Positions 54,151 through 64,000 of a stretch of DNA of 64,000 bases are shown one piece after another. The stretch spans positions 1,154,001-1,218,000 of the forward strand of contig NZ_CP010803.1 of NCBI RefSeq assembly GCF_000960975.1, given 5' to 3'. The notes beneath the pieces were generated by a model that was not told the origin of the DNA, ran no database searches, and saw only the letters and a list, made by a program, of their open reading frames with translations. The stretch's first letter is position 1, and each line of letters starts with the position of its first letter. The position numbers and the translations under genes were made by a program. The stretch is from Martelella endophytica. GTDB taxonomy: Bacteria; Pseudomonadota; Alphaproteobacteria; Rhizobiales; Rhizobiaceae.

Positions 54151-55569
54151 ATGACCAGTACCGACCTCATTGCTCGGTTCACCGCGATTGTCGGCAAGCC
54201 CTATGCCCTGACCGAGGCCGCCGATATCGAACCCTACCTCACCGAAAACCGCGGTCTTTATCGCGGTGCGACGTCGCTGGTGCTGAAGCCCGGCTCGACC
54301 GAAGAGGTCGCCGCGATCATGAAGCTTGCCAGCGAAACCAGGACGCCGGTGGTGCCGGCCGGCGGCCGCACCGGCCATGTCGGTGGTCACGTACCGCGCG
54401 AGGCCGGTACCGATATCGTGCTGTCGCTGGAACGGATGGACAAGATTAGGAAGATCGATACCACCGCGAATGTGCTCATTGCCGATGGCGGCGCCATTCT
54501 GGCCGATGTGCAGAAGGCGGCGGACGACAACGACCGGCTGTTTCCGCTGTCGCTCGGTTCGGAAGGTTCGGCCCGCATCGGCGGCAATCTGTCGACCAAT
54601 GCCGGCGGCACGGCGGTGCTGGCTTATGGCTCGACCCGCAATCTCTGCCTCGGCCTCGAAGTGGTGCTGCCGACCGGCGAAATCTGGAACGGGCTCCGCA
54701 GCCTGAAGAAGGACAATACCGGCTACGACCTGCGCGACCTCTTCATCGGTGCGGAAGGCACGCTCGGCATCATCACCGGGGCGGTGCTGAAGCTGTTTCC
54801 CAAGCCGCGGGGCCATCAGGTGGCCTTTGCCGCGGTCAATTCCCCGGAGCAGGGGCTTGAGCTCTTCACCCTGGCGAGCCAGCGCTGCGCTTCGGCGCTG
54901 ACCGGCTTCGAGATCATGGCGGGCATGGCCTTCGCCTTCACGCTCAAACATACCGAGGGTGCCCGCGACCCGCTGGCTGAAAAGCACCCGTGGTACACGC
55001 TGATTGACATTTCCACGGCCGACAGCCAGCAATCCGCCGACCAGATGATGGAGTCACTGCTCGAAGAGGCCTTCGAGAAGGAGGTCGTGATCGATGCCGT
55101 GATCGCCAAGTCGCAGAGCGAGATCGACGAGCTCTGGCACATGCGCAACACCATGTCGGAGGCGCAGAAGCCCGAGGGCGGTTCGATCAAGCACGATGTC
55201 TCGGTGCCGGTCTCCGCAATCCCCGCCTTCCTGCACGAGGCGGATGCGGCGGTGACGAAGGCCATTCCCGGCGCCCGCATCTGCGCCTTCGGCCATATCG
55301 GCGACGGCAATATCCATTACAACATCTCCCAGCCCGTCGGCGCCGACAAGGCGGAATTCGTTGCCCGCTGGGGCGAGATCAACAGGATCGTGCACGCAAT
55401 CGTTCTGGCCCATGGCGGCTCGATTTCCGCCGAGCACGGCATCGGCCGGCTGAAGCGCGATGAACTCGCGGAAATCCGCGAGCCCATCGAGATCGACCTG
55501 ATGCAGCGCATCAAGCACGCCTTCGACCCTGCCGGGATCATGAACCCCGACAAGGTGTTGAAGGTCTAG
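54151..55569 (+). CDS. FAD-linked D-2-hydroxyacid dehydrogenase (GlcD/D2HGDH family)
   Basis: A 472-residue flavoenzyme with the PCMH-type FAD domain (PAGGRTGHVGG, LGSEGSARIGGNLSTNAGG) and the C-terminal oxidase domain ending AEHGIGRLKRDEL. It oxidises a D-2-hydroxyacid such as D-lactate, glycolate or D-2-hydroxyglutarate. It follows the Sua5 gene, a pairing often kept in Rhizobiaceae. Its last four bases overlap the convergent MATE gene. Confidence 0.86.
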   Translation: MTSTDLIARFTAIVGKPYALTEAADIEPYLTENRGLYRGATSLVLKPGSTEEVAAIMKLASETRTPVVPAGGRTGHVGGHVPREAGTDIVLSLERMDKIRKIDTTANVLIADGGAILADVQKAADDNDRLFPLSLGSEGSARIGGNLSTNAGGTAVLAYGSTRNLCLGLEVVLPTGEIWNGLRSLKKDNTGYDLRDLFIGAEGTLGIITGAVLKLFPKPRGHQVAFAAVNSPEQGLELFTLASQRCASALTGFEIMAGMAFAFTLKHTEGARDPLAEKHPWYTLIDISTADSQQSADQMMESLLEEAFEKEVVIDAVIAKSQSEIDELWHMRNTMSEAQKPEGGSIKHDVSVPVSAIPAFLHEADAAVTKAIPGARICAFGHIGDGNIHYNISQPVGADKAEFVARWGEINRIVHAIVLAHGGSISAEHGIGRLKRDELAEIREPIEIDLMQRIKHAFDPAGIMNPDKVLKV

Positions 55570-56963
55570 CCGGCACTGTAAAACATCCCGAACCGTGCGC
55601 CGTTTCGAGTATGGTTTGCCCAGAGCACGATGATGGCCAGTACCAGCATGCCGAGATCGGCGACGGGTGCTGCCAGCCAGATGCCGGTTTCGCCGAAGGC
55701 GAAGGGCAGGACGAAGATGAACGGTATGGTGAAAAGATAGGTGCGGCCGAGCGAGATCGCGGCCGCATTGGCCGCCTTGCCGATCGCCTGGAAATAGCCG
55801 GATAGCACCATCAGCGGACCGGCCAGCACATAGCAAAGCGTGATCAGCCGCACGATCCGGACCGTCTCGGCGATGATCGCCGGATCATCAACGAACAGCG
55901 CGCCAAGGGGCGCTGCCGCCAGCATGAAGGTCATCTCGACGATGAAGCCATAGGCAAGGCCGACGCCAAGTCCGACGACCAGCGTTCGGTCGGATCGGGC
56001 AAATTGCCCTGCGCCGTAATTGTTTCCCACGATCGACTGGCAGGCGAAATTCAGACCCATCAGTGGCAGAAAGGCGAAGGTGAGCAGCCGCGATGCGATG
56101 CCATAGGCGGCGATCGTCACATCGTAATGGCTCTCGCCCCAGAGTTTCACCCCGACGATATAACTTGCCGCCGAAAGGCTGATGCCGATCAGCGCCAGCG
56201 ACGGCGGCAGGCCGAGCGCCAGAATGCGCGGCCAGGCTTCCGTGATGCGCATGCCTGTGCGCCGCCAGAGCGCCACCCGCGTATGTCCGGATAGGCGGAG
56301 CCAGCCAACGACGACGAGCGCCGCGGCTTGCGCGGCAAGCGTGCCGATCGCCGAGCCGGCGACGCCCCAGCCGAGCCAGGCGATGAACAGATAGTTGAAG
56401 CCGATATTGGCAAGGGTCACCAGCACGCCGATCACCGCCATCACGCCCGGCTTGCCTTCGGAGCGCAGCGTGTCGCCCTGGATGCCGATCAGGAACTGCA
56501 GCGGCGAGCCGAAGATCATCAGCCCGATATAGATCTTTGCCATCGCCGCAAGCCCGGCATCGCCGTTGGAAAGCCCGTCGATGATCCTGACGCCGAGCGT
56601 CACATAGAAGACCATCAGCAGCGCCGCGACGATGAAGGCGAGCACCGTTGCCGACTGCACCGCCGACTGGGCCCCGTTATCCTCGCCGGCGCCGAGCCGC
56701 CGGGCCAGGATCGAGGCCATGCCGGAAGAGACCAGTGTCGACAAGGCATTGATCGCCATGAAGATCGGAAACACCAGCGTCACGGCGGCAAGCGCCTGCG
56801 GGCCGACGTAGACGCCGAGAAAGATGGCGTCAACGACCGTAAACAGGCCGCTGACCAGCATCAAAAGCACGATCGGTGCGGCGGTCTTGAGAAAGAGCGG
56901 GCCGACTGGCCCGGAAAGATAGGGATTTTTCCGTCCGGCTTCGGGACTTGCGTTGTCCATCAT
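55566..56963 (-). CDS. MATE-family multidrug efflux transporter
   Basis: A 465-residue membrane protein with about 12 hydrophobic segments; two MatE repeats, the first beginning PLFLKTAAPIVLLMLVSGLFTVVDAIFLG, and the family residues in QALAAVTLVFPI. A cation-driven exporter of drugs or metabolites. It is alone on this strand, overlapping the FAD oxidase gene tail to tail. Confidence 0.87.
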   Translation of the reverse strand: MMDNASPEAGRKNPYLSGPVGPLFLKTAAPIVLLMLVSGLFTVVDAIFLGVYVGPQALAAVTLVFPIFMAINALSTLVSSGMASILARRLGAGEDNGAQSAVQSATVLAFIVAALLMVFYVTLGVRIIDGLSNGDAGLAAMAKIYIGLMIFGSPLQFLIGIQGDTLRSEGKPGVMAVIGVLVTLANIGFNYLFIAWLGWGVAGSAIGTLAAQAAALVVVGWLRLSGHTRVALWRRTGMRITEAWPRILALGLPPSLALIGISLSAASYIVGVKLWGESHYDVTIAAYGIASRLLTFAFLPLMGLNFACQSIVGNNYGAGQFARSDRTLVVGLGVGLAYGFIVEMTFMLAAAPLGALFVDDPAIIAETVRIVRLITLCYVLAGPLMVLSGYFQAIGKAANAAAISLGRTYLFTIPFIFVLPFAFGETGIWLAAPVADLGMLVLAIIVLWANHTRNGARFGMFYSAG

Positions 56964-57152
56964 CGATGTCCTTCATGGACACTCATGGCCGCAGATGGCC
57001 TTAGAACGGGGCCCGCATTACCGAAAGCTTCGAGTGTCGTCCGAAAAACGATGAGCGAAGGAGACTGACTTCACCAACGCCATCAGGCGCGCGGGCGGCA
57101 GGCGTCAGCAGCCGCGCCGAGATAGCGCCGGAAAAGCGTTGAAGTCAAGCGG

Positions 57153-58424
57153 TCAGCCTTCCTCGCGGGCCACAGCCCGCCAGCCGATATCGCGACGGCA
57201 GAAGCCTTCGGGCCAGTCGATATCCTCGATCAGTTCGTAGGCGCTGGTCTGGGCTTCGGTGACGTTGTGGCCGAGCGCGGTGGCGTTCAGCACGCGGCCG
57301 CCATTGGCGACGAGCTTGCCGTCCTTCATTGCCGTGCCGGCATGGAAGGTGCGGGCGGCAACGCTGTTTTCCGGAAGCGCCTTGATTTCGCTGCCCTTCT
57401 TGTAGGAACCCGGATAGCCCTTGGTGGCCATCACCACGGTCAGCGCCGTGTCGTCGCTCCAGCTTGCCGAGGCCTCATCGAGCGTGCCGTCGGCTGCAGC
57501 TTCCAGCATGTCGAGCAGGTCGCCCTGAAGCCGCATCATCAGCACCTGGCACTCGGGATCGCCGAAGCGGACATTGTATTCGATGAGCTCCGGGCCTTTC
57601 TCGGTGATCATCAGACCGGCGAAGAGGACGCCGGAGAAGGGGTGGCCCATCTCCGCCATGCCGCGGATCGTCGGCTCGATGATTTCGGCCATGGTGCGCG
57701 CGATCATCGTCTCGTCCATCACGGGGGCGGGCGAATAGGCGCCCATGCCGCCGGTGTTCGGGCCGGTATCGCCGTCGCCGACGGCCTTGTGGTCCTGCGC
57801 GGTCGCAAGCGGCAATGCATTCTTGCCGTCGGAAAGGCAGAAGAAGCTTGCCTCCTCTCCGACCAGAAACTCCTCGATCACGACTTCCGCGCCGGCAGCG
57901 CCGAAGGTGCCGGCAAAGCAGTCTTCGACCGCGGCGATCGCCTCGTCATGGGTGCGCGCGACGGTGACGCCCTTGCCGGCGGCAAGGCCATCGGCCTTGA
58001 TCACGATCGGAGCGCCGATCTCGCCGATATAGGCCCGTGCCTCGCCGGCATTGTCGAAGCGGCGATAGGCACCGGTCGGAATGTTGTAGCGGGCGCAGAG
58101 ATCCTTGGTGAAACCCTTCGACCCTTCGAGCTGGGCGGCCGCTTTCGACGGTCCGAAGACCTTGAGCCCTTCCGCGCGCAGATCGTCGGCAAGCCCGGCG
58201 ACCAGCGGCGCCTCGGGGCCGACGACGACAAAGTCGATGGCCTTTTCCTTGCAGAAGGCGATGATCGCCGCATGATCGGTGATGTCGAGCGCCAGGCATT
58301 CGGCATGCTCGGCCATGCCCGGATTGCCGGGGGCGGCATAAAGCTTCGTCAGACGCGGAGATTGCGAAAGCTTCCAGGCCAGCGCGTGCTCGCGCCCGCC
58401 CGAACCGATCAGAAGGACATGCAT
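57153..58424 (-). CDS. purD: Phosphoribosylamine-glycine ligase
   Basis: Second step of purine synthesis: joins phosphoribosylamine and glycine with ATP. The 423 residues have an ATP-grasp fold. [19 protein letters not shown] at the start, [30 protein letters not shown], and GFRxG-type end blocks ([20 protein letters not shown]) are as expected. It is divergent from tex with a 185-base gap. A normal housekeeping gene. Confidence 0.93.
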   Translation of the reverse strand: MHVLLIGSGGREHALAWKLSQSPRLTKLYAAPGNPGMAEHAECLALDITDHAAIIAFCKEKAIDFVVVGPEAPLVAGLADDLRAEGLKVFGPSKAAAQLEGSKGFTKDLCARYNIPTGAYRRFDNAGEARAYIGEIGAPIVIKADGLAAGKGVTVARTHDEAIAAVEDCFAGTFGAAGAEVVIEEFLVGEEASFFCLSDGKNALPLATAQDHKAVGDGDTGPNTGGMGAYSPAPVMDETMIARTMAEIIEPTIRGMAEMGHPFSGVLFAGLMITEKGPELIEYNVRFGDPECQVLMMRLQGDLLDMLEAAADGTLDEASASWSDDTALTVVMATKGYPGSYKKGSEIKALPENSVAARTFHAGTAMKDGKLVANGGRVLNATALGHNVTEAQTSAYELIEDIDWPEGFCRRDIGWRAVAREEG

Positions 58425-58609
58425 GGGGTTCGCTCCAGTTGTCACCTGTTGGCGGTTGGGTAAGCAGGCGGACGGCAAAGGTCAAGGCCGGGATGCGTTA
58501 ACCTGAAGGGCAATATTGTGGAATGGCGTCTCAGGGGGTGGTAAAGCCATTGTTTCGGCGCGTTGAACACATAAATTCGCGTCTCCCGGAATTTTGAAAT
58601 GGAAAGACC

Positions 58610-60898
58610 ATGGCCGCAGCAGAGCTTCAGATCGCCCGCATCGTCGCAGACGAAATCAAGGCCCGGCCGGATCAGGTGGCCTCGGCGCTCGAACTGCTGG
58701 ATGGCGGCGCCACCGTGCCTTTCGTCGCGCGTTACCGCAAGGAGGCGACCGGCGGGCTCGATGACGGGCAGCTCCGCACGCTTGCCGAACGCGTCACCTA
58801 TCTGCGCGAGCTGGAAGCGAGGCGCACGGCGATCACCGAATCGATCACCACCCAGGGCAAGATGACCGACGAGCTTTCGGGCAAGATCGCCGCCGTGACG
58901 ACCAAGTCGGAGCTCGAAGACCTTTACCTCCCCTATAAGCCGAAGCGCCGCACCCGTGCGATGATTGCCCGCGAAAACGGTCTGCAGCCGCTTGCCGATG
59001 CGATTTTCGAGAACCGTTCCGCCGATCCGGAAAAGCTCGCCGAAGCCTATGTGAACGAAAATGTCGCCGACACCCGCGCCGCTCTTGATGGCGCCCGCGA
59101 TATTCTCTCCGAACAGTTCGCCGAAAACGCCGAGCTTGTCGGACGGCTGCGCCAGTATATGCGCGACAATGCCGTGCTTTACGCGAAGGTGGTTGACGGC
59201 AAGGAAGAGGCTGGCGCCAAGTTCTCCGACTACTTCGCCCATTCCGAAAAGTTCGCCACCGCTCCCGGCCACCGCGTGCTTGCCATGCTGCGCGGCTGGA
59301 ACGAGGAGGTGCTGACGGTCGCCATCGAGGCCGACCGCGACGATCCGGCGCCGGTTAAGCCGGCACAGCGGATGATCGCCCGCTTCTTCGATATCGGTGC
59401 AGAGGGCAAGGCCGATGAATTCCTGATGCAAGTTGCCGGCTGGTGCTGGCGGGTGAAGCTTTCCACCTCGCTGTCGCTCGATCTGATGCGGGAAATGCGC
59501 GAGCGCGCCGAGGATGAGGCCATTCACGTCTTCGCCCGGAACCTGAAGGACCTGCTGCTCGCCGCCCCCGCAGGTTCGCGCGTCACGCTCGGCCTCGATC
59601 CGGGCATCCGCACCGGCGTCAAGGTCGCCGCCGTCGATGGCACCGGCAAGCTTCTCGACACCGCCACGATTTACCCGTTCCAGCCGCGCAATGACGTGCA
59701 GGGCGCGATGGCCGTGCTGAAGGCGCTGATCGCCCGCCACAAGGTGTCGCTGATCGCCATCGGCAACGGTACGGCAAGCCGCGAGACCGAGAAACTCGTC
59801 GCCGACGTGTTGAAGGCGGTTCCCGAACCGAAGCCGATGAAGGTCGTGGTCTCGGAGGCCGGAGCCTCTGTCTATTCGGCCTCGGAGACGGCGGCGAAGG
59901 AATTTCCGGAGCTTGACGTTTCGCTGCGCGGCGCCGTGTCGATCGCGCGTCGCCTGCAGGACCCACTCGCCGAACTGGTGAAGATCGAGCCGAAATCGAT
60001 CGGCGTCGGCCAGTACCAGCACGATGTCGACCAGTTCAAGCTGTCGCGCTCGCTCGATGCCGTGGTCGAGGATGCGGTGAACGGCGTCGGGGTCGACCTC
60101 AACACCGCCTCCGTTCCGCTTCTGGCGCGGGTCTCCGGCCTCGGGCCGTCGCTGGCGGAATCGATCGTGATCCACCGCGATGCCAATGGTGCCTTCAAAA
60201 GCCGCAAGGAACTGCTGAAGGTCGCTCGACTTGGGCCGCGCGCGTTTGAACAATGCGCTGGCTTTCTCCGTATTCGCGATGGCGCCGAGCCGCTTGATTC
60301 CTCGGCCGTTCATCCGGAAGCCTATGATGTCGCAAAGAAGATCGTTGCCGCCTGCGGTCGGGATCTGCGCGCCCTCATGGGCGACAGCGCCGCGCTGAAG
60401 GCGGTCGATCCGCGCGCCTTCGTCGATGAGCGTTTCGGCCTGCCGACCGTGCGCGACATCCTGTCGGAACTTGAAAAGCCCGGCCGCGATCCGCGCCCGG
60501 AGTTCAAGACCGCGAGCTTTGCCGACGGCATTGACGTGATCTCCGACCTGAAGCCCGGCATGGTGCTGGAAGGCACCGTCACCAATGTCGCCGCCTTCGG
60601 TGCCTTTGTCGATATCGGCGTGCATCAGGACGGCCTGGTCCACGTCTCCCAGCTTGCCGATCGTTTCGTGAAAGATCCGCATGAGATCGTGAAGGCCGGC
60701 GATGTGGTGAAGGTCCGCGTCGTCGATGTCGACGTCAAGCGCAAGCGCATCGGCCTGTCGATGCGAAAGGACGATGGCGCGCCGCCGGCCCGCGGGCCGC
60801 GCAATAACGACCGGCCTCGCAATAATGACCGCGGCGGCAAGCAGCAGAGCCCGGGCGCGTTCGGCGCGGCGCTGGCGGATGCGATGCGCCGGAAGTAA
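58610..60898 (+). CDS. tex: Tex-family RNA-binding transcription accessory protein
   Basis: A 762-residue protein: N-terminal Tex helices, YqgF-like nuclease-fold region ([19 protein letters not shown]), helix-hairpin-helix modules, and a C-terminal S1 RNA-binding domain (about 647-720). It has a basic, Asn/Gly-rich tail. Tex proteins bind nucleic acids and affect transcription or RNA decay. Stop is followed by 416 bases without a gene. Confidence 0.92.
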   Translation: MAAAELQIARIVADEIKARPDQVASALELLDGGATVPFVARYRKEATGGLDDGQLRTLAERVTYLRELEARRTAITESITTQGKMTDELSGKIAAVTTKSELEDLYLPYKPKRRTRAMIARENGLQPLADAIFENRSADPEKLAEAYVNENVADTRAALDGARDILSEQFAENAELVGRLRQYMRDNAVLYAKVVDGKEEAGAKFSDYFAHSEKFATAPGHRVLAMLRGWNEEVLTVAIEADRDDPAPVKPAQRMIARFFDIGAEGKADEFLMQVAGWCWRVKLSTSLSLDLMREMRERAEDEAIHVFARNLKDLLLAAPAGSRVTLGLDPGIRTGVKVAAVDGTGKLLDTATIYPFQPRNDVQGAMAVLKALIARHKVSLIAIGNGTASRETEKLVADVLKAVPEPKPMKVVVSEAGASVYSASETAAKEFPELDVSLRGAVSIARRLQDPLAELVKIEPKSIGVGQYQHDVDQFKLSRSLDAVVEDAVNGVGVDLNTASVPLLARVSGLGPSLAESIVIHRDANGAFKSRKELLKVARLGPRAFEQCAGFLRIRDGAEPLDSSAVHPEAYDVAKKIVAACGRDLRALMGDSAALKAVDPRAFVDERFGLPTVRDILSELEKPGRDPRPEFKTASFADGIDVISDLKPGMVLEGTVTNVAAFGAFVDIGVHQDGLVHVSQLADRFVKDPHEIVKAGDVVKVRVVDVDVKRKRIGLSMRKDDGAPPARGPRNNDRPRNNDRGGKQQSPGAFGAALADAMRRK

Positions 60899-61314
60899 TG
60901 ATCTTCGGCCCCTGCGGCGAACCTGGACTGACTGGCGGCCGTTGTGATTCGTTTGCGCTGTCGCGCTCGCGAAGCATACATTTGGGCGTCAGACGCAGCG
61001 GGGCACAGTTGCAATTCCCACTTTGACCGCAATTCGGTGCCTGCGCCGTCCGCAACCTGTGGGCGCTACGGGATGCTGACCGGGCGGCGGGCTGGGGCGG
61101 TCTAGTCCGCTGAAACAGCATCAGAATTGACAAGACGCGCGCGCCTGCCGGGGCTATCCCTGTTGGCGCAATTAAAAATTGCACGGATTTTTCATGAGCG
61201 ATAGAACTGTCGGTTGAGTGCGTTGCAGGGCGCTACGGCTGCCTTGTTTCTTCCGTGAAATTGACTAATGTCCGACACATAATACATGACAACAGCAGAT
61301 ATTCGGAGGTCAGG
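60899..61314. other. 416-base gap between tex and cfa
   Basis: No gene is seen. TTGACA occurs at 61127-61132, but the nearest -10-like sequence (CTATCC, 61154-61159) is 21 bases away, too far for an ordinary promoter. It should hold the cfa promoter. A small RNA cannot be ruled out. Confidence 0.5.
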
Positions 61315-62577
61315 ATGGCGTCTCCGCTACCAAGCCTAATCGACAAAATCATCAAAATTGGAAATCTGAAAGTCCATTGGTCCTCCGGCGGGGCAACCAC
61401 CTATGGCGACGGCAGTGGTCCCCCGGTCGCCGTGCGGTTCACCGACCAGGAAGCCGAAAAGCTGCTCGCGACCGATCCGGCGCTGACGCTCGGCGAAATG
61501 TACATGCAGGGCCGCTTCGTGATGGTGGAGGGTGACATCTATGATTTCCTCTCGATCGTCCGCAAGAACACACTGCATTCGGTCTTCTCGCCGTGGATGG
61601 CGATGCGGCTGTTCTGGCGCATCGGCCTGGCGCAGCTGCAGACGCGCCTGCCGATCAACAAGAACCGCAAGAACGTTTCCCACCACTACGACCTGACGCC
61701 CGAGCTGTTCAGCCTGTTCCTCGATGACGACTGGCAGTATTCCTGCGCCTATTTCGAACCGGCCGACATTTCGCTCGACGAGGCGCAGCTTGCCAAGAAG
61801 CGTCACATCGCGGCCAAGCTGCTTTTGAACGAGGGTCAGCGGGTGCTCGAGATCGGCTCCGGCTGGGGCGGCTTGAGCCTCTATCTCGCCGAAATGGCGG
61901 GTGTCGACTGTACCGGCATCACGCTGTCGCACGAGCAGCACGCGATTTCGAACAAGCGCGCCGAACAGCGCGGCGTTTCCGACAGGGTCCGCTTCGAGCT
62001 GCAGGACTACCGGACGATGAAGGCGAAGCCGTTCGATCGCATCGTCTCCGTCGGCATGTTCGAGCATGTCGGCACCGGCCGCTACCAGAACTTCTTCGAC
62101 AAGTGTTTCGAGCTTCTCGATGATGACGGTGTCATGCTGCTGCATTCGATCGGCCGTGATGTCGCCGGTCACAACATGACCAACCCTTTCATCGAGAAGT
62201 ATATTTTCCCGGGCGGCTACATTCCCGCGCTTTCCGAGGTGCTGCCGGCGGTGGAGAAGTCGGGCCTTCTGGTGCGCGACATCGAGATCCTGCAGATGCA
62301 TTATGCCTATACGCTCAGGGCGTGGCGCGAACGCTTCGTCGCCCGCAGGGAAGAGGCGATCAAGCTTTATGACGAGAATTTCTTCCGCATGTGGGAGTTC
62401 TATCTCGCCGGCTCCGAGATGGCGTTCGAGTGGGACAAGATGTTCATCTTCCAGATGCAGCTCTCCAAGAGCCAGTTTGCCACGCCGAACAACCGTCGTT
62501 ATATGTTCCCCGCGGAAGACCGGCTCAAGGAAAAGGAAGCGACGCGCGCGCCCCTCGAGCCCATTCCCTTCAAGTAG
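61315..62577 (+). CDS. cfa: Cyclopropane-fatty-acyl-phospholipid synthase
   Basis: A 420-residue SAM-dependent enzyme that puts a methylene bridge on unsaturated phospholipid chains in the membrane. SAM-binding motif VLEIGSGWGG at 179-188; HHYD before it and the bicarbonate-site-type MFEHVG and HNMTNPF blocks. The start at 61315 has TCGGAGG upstream. Followed by ubiA after 28 bases. Confidence 0.9.
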   Translation: MASPLPSLIDKIIKIGNLKVHWSSGGATTYGDGSGPPVAVRFTDQEAEKLLATDPALTLGEMYMQGRFVMVEGDIYDFLSIVRKNTLHSVFSPWMAMRLFWRIGLAQLQTRLPINKNRKNVSHHYDLTPELFSLFLDDDWQYSCAYFEPADISLDEAQLAKKRHIAAKLLLNEGQRVLEIGSGWGGLSLYLAEMAGVDCTGITLSHEQHAISNKRAEQRGVSDRVRFELQDYRTMKAKPFDRIVSVGMFEHVGTGRYQNFFDKCFELLDDDGVMLLHSIGRDVAGHNMTNPFIEKYIFPGGYIPALSEVLPAVEKSGLLVRDIEILQMHYAYTLRAWRERFVARREEAIKLYDENFFRMWEFYLAGSEMAFEWDKMFIFQMQLSKSQFATPNNRRYMFPAEDRLKEKEATRAPLEPIPFK

Positions 62578-62605
62578 CTTGGGACGGCTTCGGCCGGGAT
62601 GACGG

Positions 62606-63559
62606 ATGAGCAATCTCAGCGATGATAACGGTCGCGTCTTTGACGCACCGTCGGACAATTTCGTCTACCGGCTGCTGCCGCCTGGTCTCTGGCCCTATGC
62701 CCAGCTTGCGCGCTGGGACAGGCCGATCGGCTGGCAGCTTCTGATGTGGCCGTGTTTCTGGTCGGCGGCGATGGCGGCTGCCGTCACAGCGGAAGCCAAT
62801 GCCTTCCGGCCCGGCCAGTTCATCGCCCATCTGTTCTTGTTCTGGATCGGTGCGGTTGCCATGCGCGGCGCCGGCTGCACCTATAACGACCTCGTCGATC
62901 ATGAGATCGACTCAAAGGTGGCGCGGACACGTTCGCGGCCGCTTCCGTCAGGCCGGGTCACGCGGCGGCAGGCGAAGATCTTCATTCTTCTGCAGGCGCT
63001 GACCGGGCTTGTCGTGCTGCTCTGTTTCAATCTTTTCACGATCGTACTGGCCATCGCCTCGCTGGCAATCGTGGCGCTCTATCCCTTTGCCAAGCGGTTC
63101 ACCGACTGGCCGCAATTCGTGCTGGGGCTGGCATTTTCCTGGGGAGCGCTGGTCGGGTGGTCTGCGGTCTTCGGCAGCCTTTCGGCGCCGGCGTTGCTCG
63201 TCTATGTCGCCGCGGTGCTCTGGACCATCGGTTACGACACGATCTATGCGCATCAGGACAAGGAGGATGACGCCCTGATCGGCGTTCGTTCGACGGCGCG
63301 TCTTTTCGGCGACAACACGCTGCCCTTCCTGATCTTCTTCTACGGCGCCATGCTGGCTCTGATGGCGGTCGCCTTCCATCTTGCCGGACTCGGCTGGCCG
63401 GCCTTTGCCGGGCTTGTCGGCGGCGGCGGCATTCTCGCCTGGCAGCTTGTCGTGCTCGACATCAATGACGGCGATCAGTGCAAGCGGCTGTTTCTGGCCA
63501 ATCACCCCGTCGGCATGGCGATCTTTGCCGGGCTTGTCGTCGCGATCTTCCTCGGTTGA
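62606..63559 (+). CDS. ubiA: 4-Hydroxybenzoate polyprenyltransferase
   Basis: Integral membrane enzyme of ubiquinone synthesis, 317 residues with about eight hydrophobic segments. The two aspartate-rich motifs N-D-x-x-D-x-x-x-D (NDLVDHEID near 93-101) and Y-A-x-x-D-x-x-D-D bind the polyprenyl diphosphate through magnesium. N-terminal extension of about 40 residues is usual in rhizobial enzymes. Convergent with the last gene, 14 bases away. Confidence 0.92.
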   Translation: MSNLSDDNGRVFDAPSDNFVYRLLPPGLWPYAQLARWDRPIGWQLLMWPCFWSAAMAAAVTAEANAFRPGQFIAHLFLFWIGAVAMRGAGCTYNDLVDHEIDSKVARTRSRPLPSGRVTRRQAKIFILLQALTGLVVLLCFNLFTIVLAIASLAIVALYPFAKRFTDWPQFVLGLAFSWGALVGWSAVFGSLSAPALLVYVAAVLWTIGYDTIYAHQDKEDDALIGVRSTARLFGDNTLPFLIFFYGAMLALMAVAFHLAGLGWPAFAGLVGGGGILAWQLVVLDINDGDQCKRLFLANHPVGMAIFAGLVVAIFLG

Positions 63560-63572
63560 CGCGGGGCCGGTT

Positions 63573-64000
63573 TCAGGCGGCGATCGCCTTGCCCTTTACC
63601 GTCATCGCAACGCCAAGGCTTGCGCCTTCGAGCTGAACGGAAAACCGCGGCGTGGCGCGGGTTGCCTTGCGGCGGCGCGGGCCGGTGTCGTCGTTTGCGG
63701 CAACGACCTGGTGCGGTTTGGCATCCACGGTGCGGGCAACGCCGTCGGCTTCCACCATCAGCATCGGAATGTCGTACATCGTCGACCAGTTCTGCCAGTC
63801 GGCCACAATGTCGCTGAGATTGTGGGCGACGAGCAGCGGAATGCACATTTCCGGATCGGCGTGGTGCAGTTCGAGCGTTACCGTGATGCCGCCGTCGGCA
63901 TGGGCCATGGCACGGGCCGCAACGCCCTTGAAGGCGCGCCCCGGAAGGGCAATCGAGAAGGGAAGGTTGCTGCTCGGCAGGTTGCGCCGGACAACGGCGC
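63573..64000 (-). CDS. DUF6101-type protein, 5' end cut by window edge
   Basis: The C-terminal ~142 residues of a protein of unknown function conserved in rhizobia and resembling DUF6101. The frame is open to the right edge, so the real start is outside; an internal methionine at 63908 is not the start because upstream codons read in frame (LPFSIALPGRAFKGVAAR). The part seen has VTLELHHADPEMCIPLLVAHN and LADWQNWS-type blocks found in that family. No function known. Confidence 0.7.
   Translation of the reverse strand, partial: AVVRRNLPSSNLPFSIALPGRAFKGVAARAMAHADGGITVTLELHHADPEMCIPLLVAHNLSDIVADWQNWSTMYDIPMLMVEADGVARTVDAKPHQVVAANDDTGPRRRKATRATPRFSVQLEGASLGVAMTVKGKAIAA

Noticed and set aside
61127..61159. 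Sigma-70 promoter TTGACA...CTATCC before cfa
   Set aside because: The spacing is 21 bases, outside the 16-18 range, so I do not call it.

Overview
The window is GC-rich alphaproteobacterial DNA, most likely from a member of the Rhizobiaceae (Rhizobium/Agrobacterium/Ensifer type). The signs are the density of solute-binding-protein-dependent transporters, the choline uptake genes, an smo-type polyol operon, an oxygenase for glycine betaine, rhizobial-type cyclopropane fatty acid synthase and DUF6101 proteins, and intergenic palindromic mosaic elements of the RIME kind. There is no transposase, integrase, phage gene, CRISPR array, rRNA or tRNA. The species cannot be fixed from the sequence alone.

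Layout. 1-2074: the end of a choline/betaine ABC transporter operon (permease and ATPase; the binding protein lies off the left edge), closed by a bidirectional terminator. 2101-6337 (minus): a tightly overlapping surface-glycan cassette with two nucleotidyltransferase-like proteins, a GDPD-fold protein, a HAD phosphatase, a cupin and a WavE-like protein. 6627-18462 (plus): a long co-directional catabolic block containing an anhydrofructose-reductase-like enzyme, a family I CoA-transferase, an enoyl-CoA hydratase, an aldehyde dehydrogenase, a complete sugar ABC transporter, a GMC oxidoreductase and an SDR. 18488-20846: a divergent LysR / MFS exporter pair with a clear operator-like palindrome. 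21093-31561: an smo-type polyol operon (binding protein, two permeases, ATPase, long-chain polyol dehydrogenase, HAD phosphatase, FGGY kinase carrying the TCSLV signature of D-ribulokinases, and an unexpected S-adenosylhomocysteine-hydrolase-like protein), with a DeoR regulator downstream on the opposite strand. 31802-33731: UDP-glucose dehydrogenase and an SDR, convergent. 33755-34022: a 268-bp element with perfect 26-bp terminal inverted repeats. 34144-41460 (minus): hydantoinase/oxoprolinase HyuA-HyuB, a TRAP transporter and a GntR regulator in one operon. 41690-45751: divergently, the xylose operon (LacI regulator, xylB, xylA) with a near-perfect operator palindrome and a strong terminator. 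45821-50899: a small exported SH3 protein, a zinc-ribbon/S4-like DUF1062 protein, an SDR and a two-component glycine-betaine-type Rieske monooxygenase. 51125-52708: a secreted PL1 pectate lyase. 52713-64000: mostly housekeeping genes (RidA, threonylcarbamoyl-AMP synthase, FAD-linked hydroxyacid dehydrogenase, MATE pump, purD, tex, cfa, ubiA, DUF6101).

How the genes fit together. The window reads as a set of carbon- and osmolyte-scavenging modules: each pairs an uptake system (ABC or TRAP) with the enzymes for its substrate and usually a local regulator. Plant-derived compounds (betaines, polyols, xylose, pectin) are a common theme, consistent with a soil or plant-associated lifestyle. The least explained parts are the 6627-18462 pathway, the glycan cassette, and the SAHH-like enzyme in the polyol operon.
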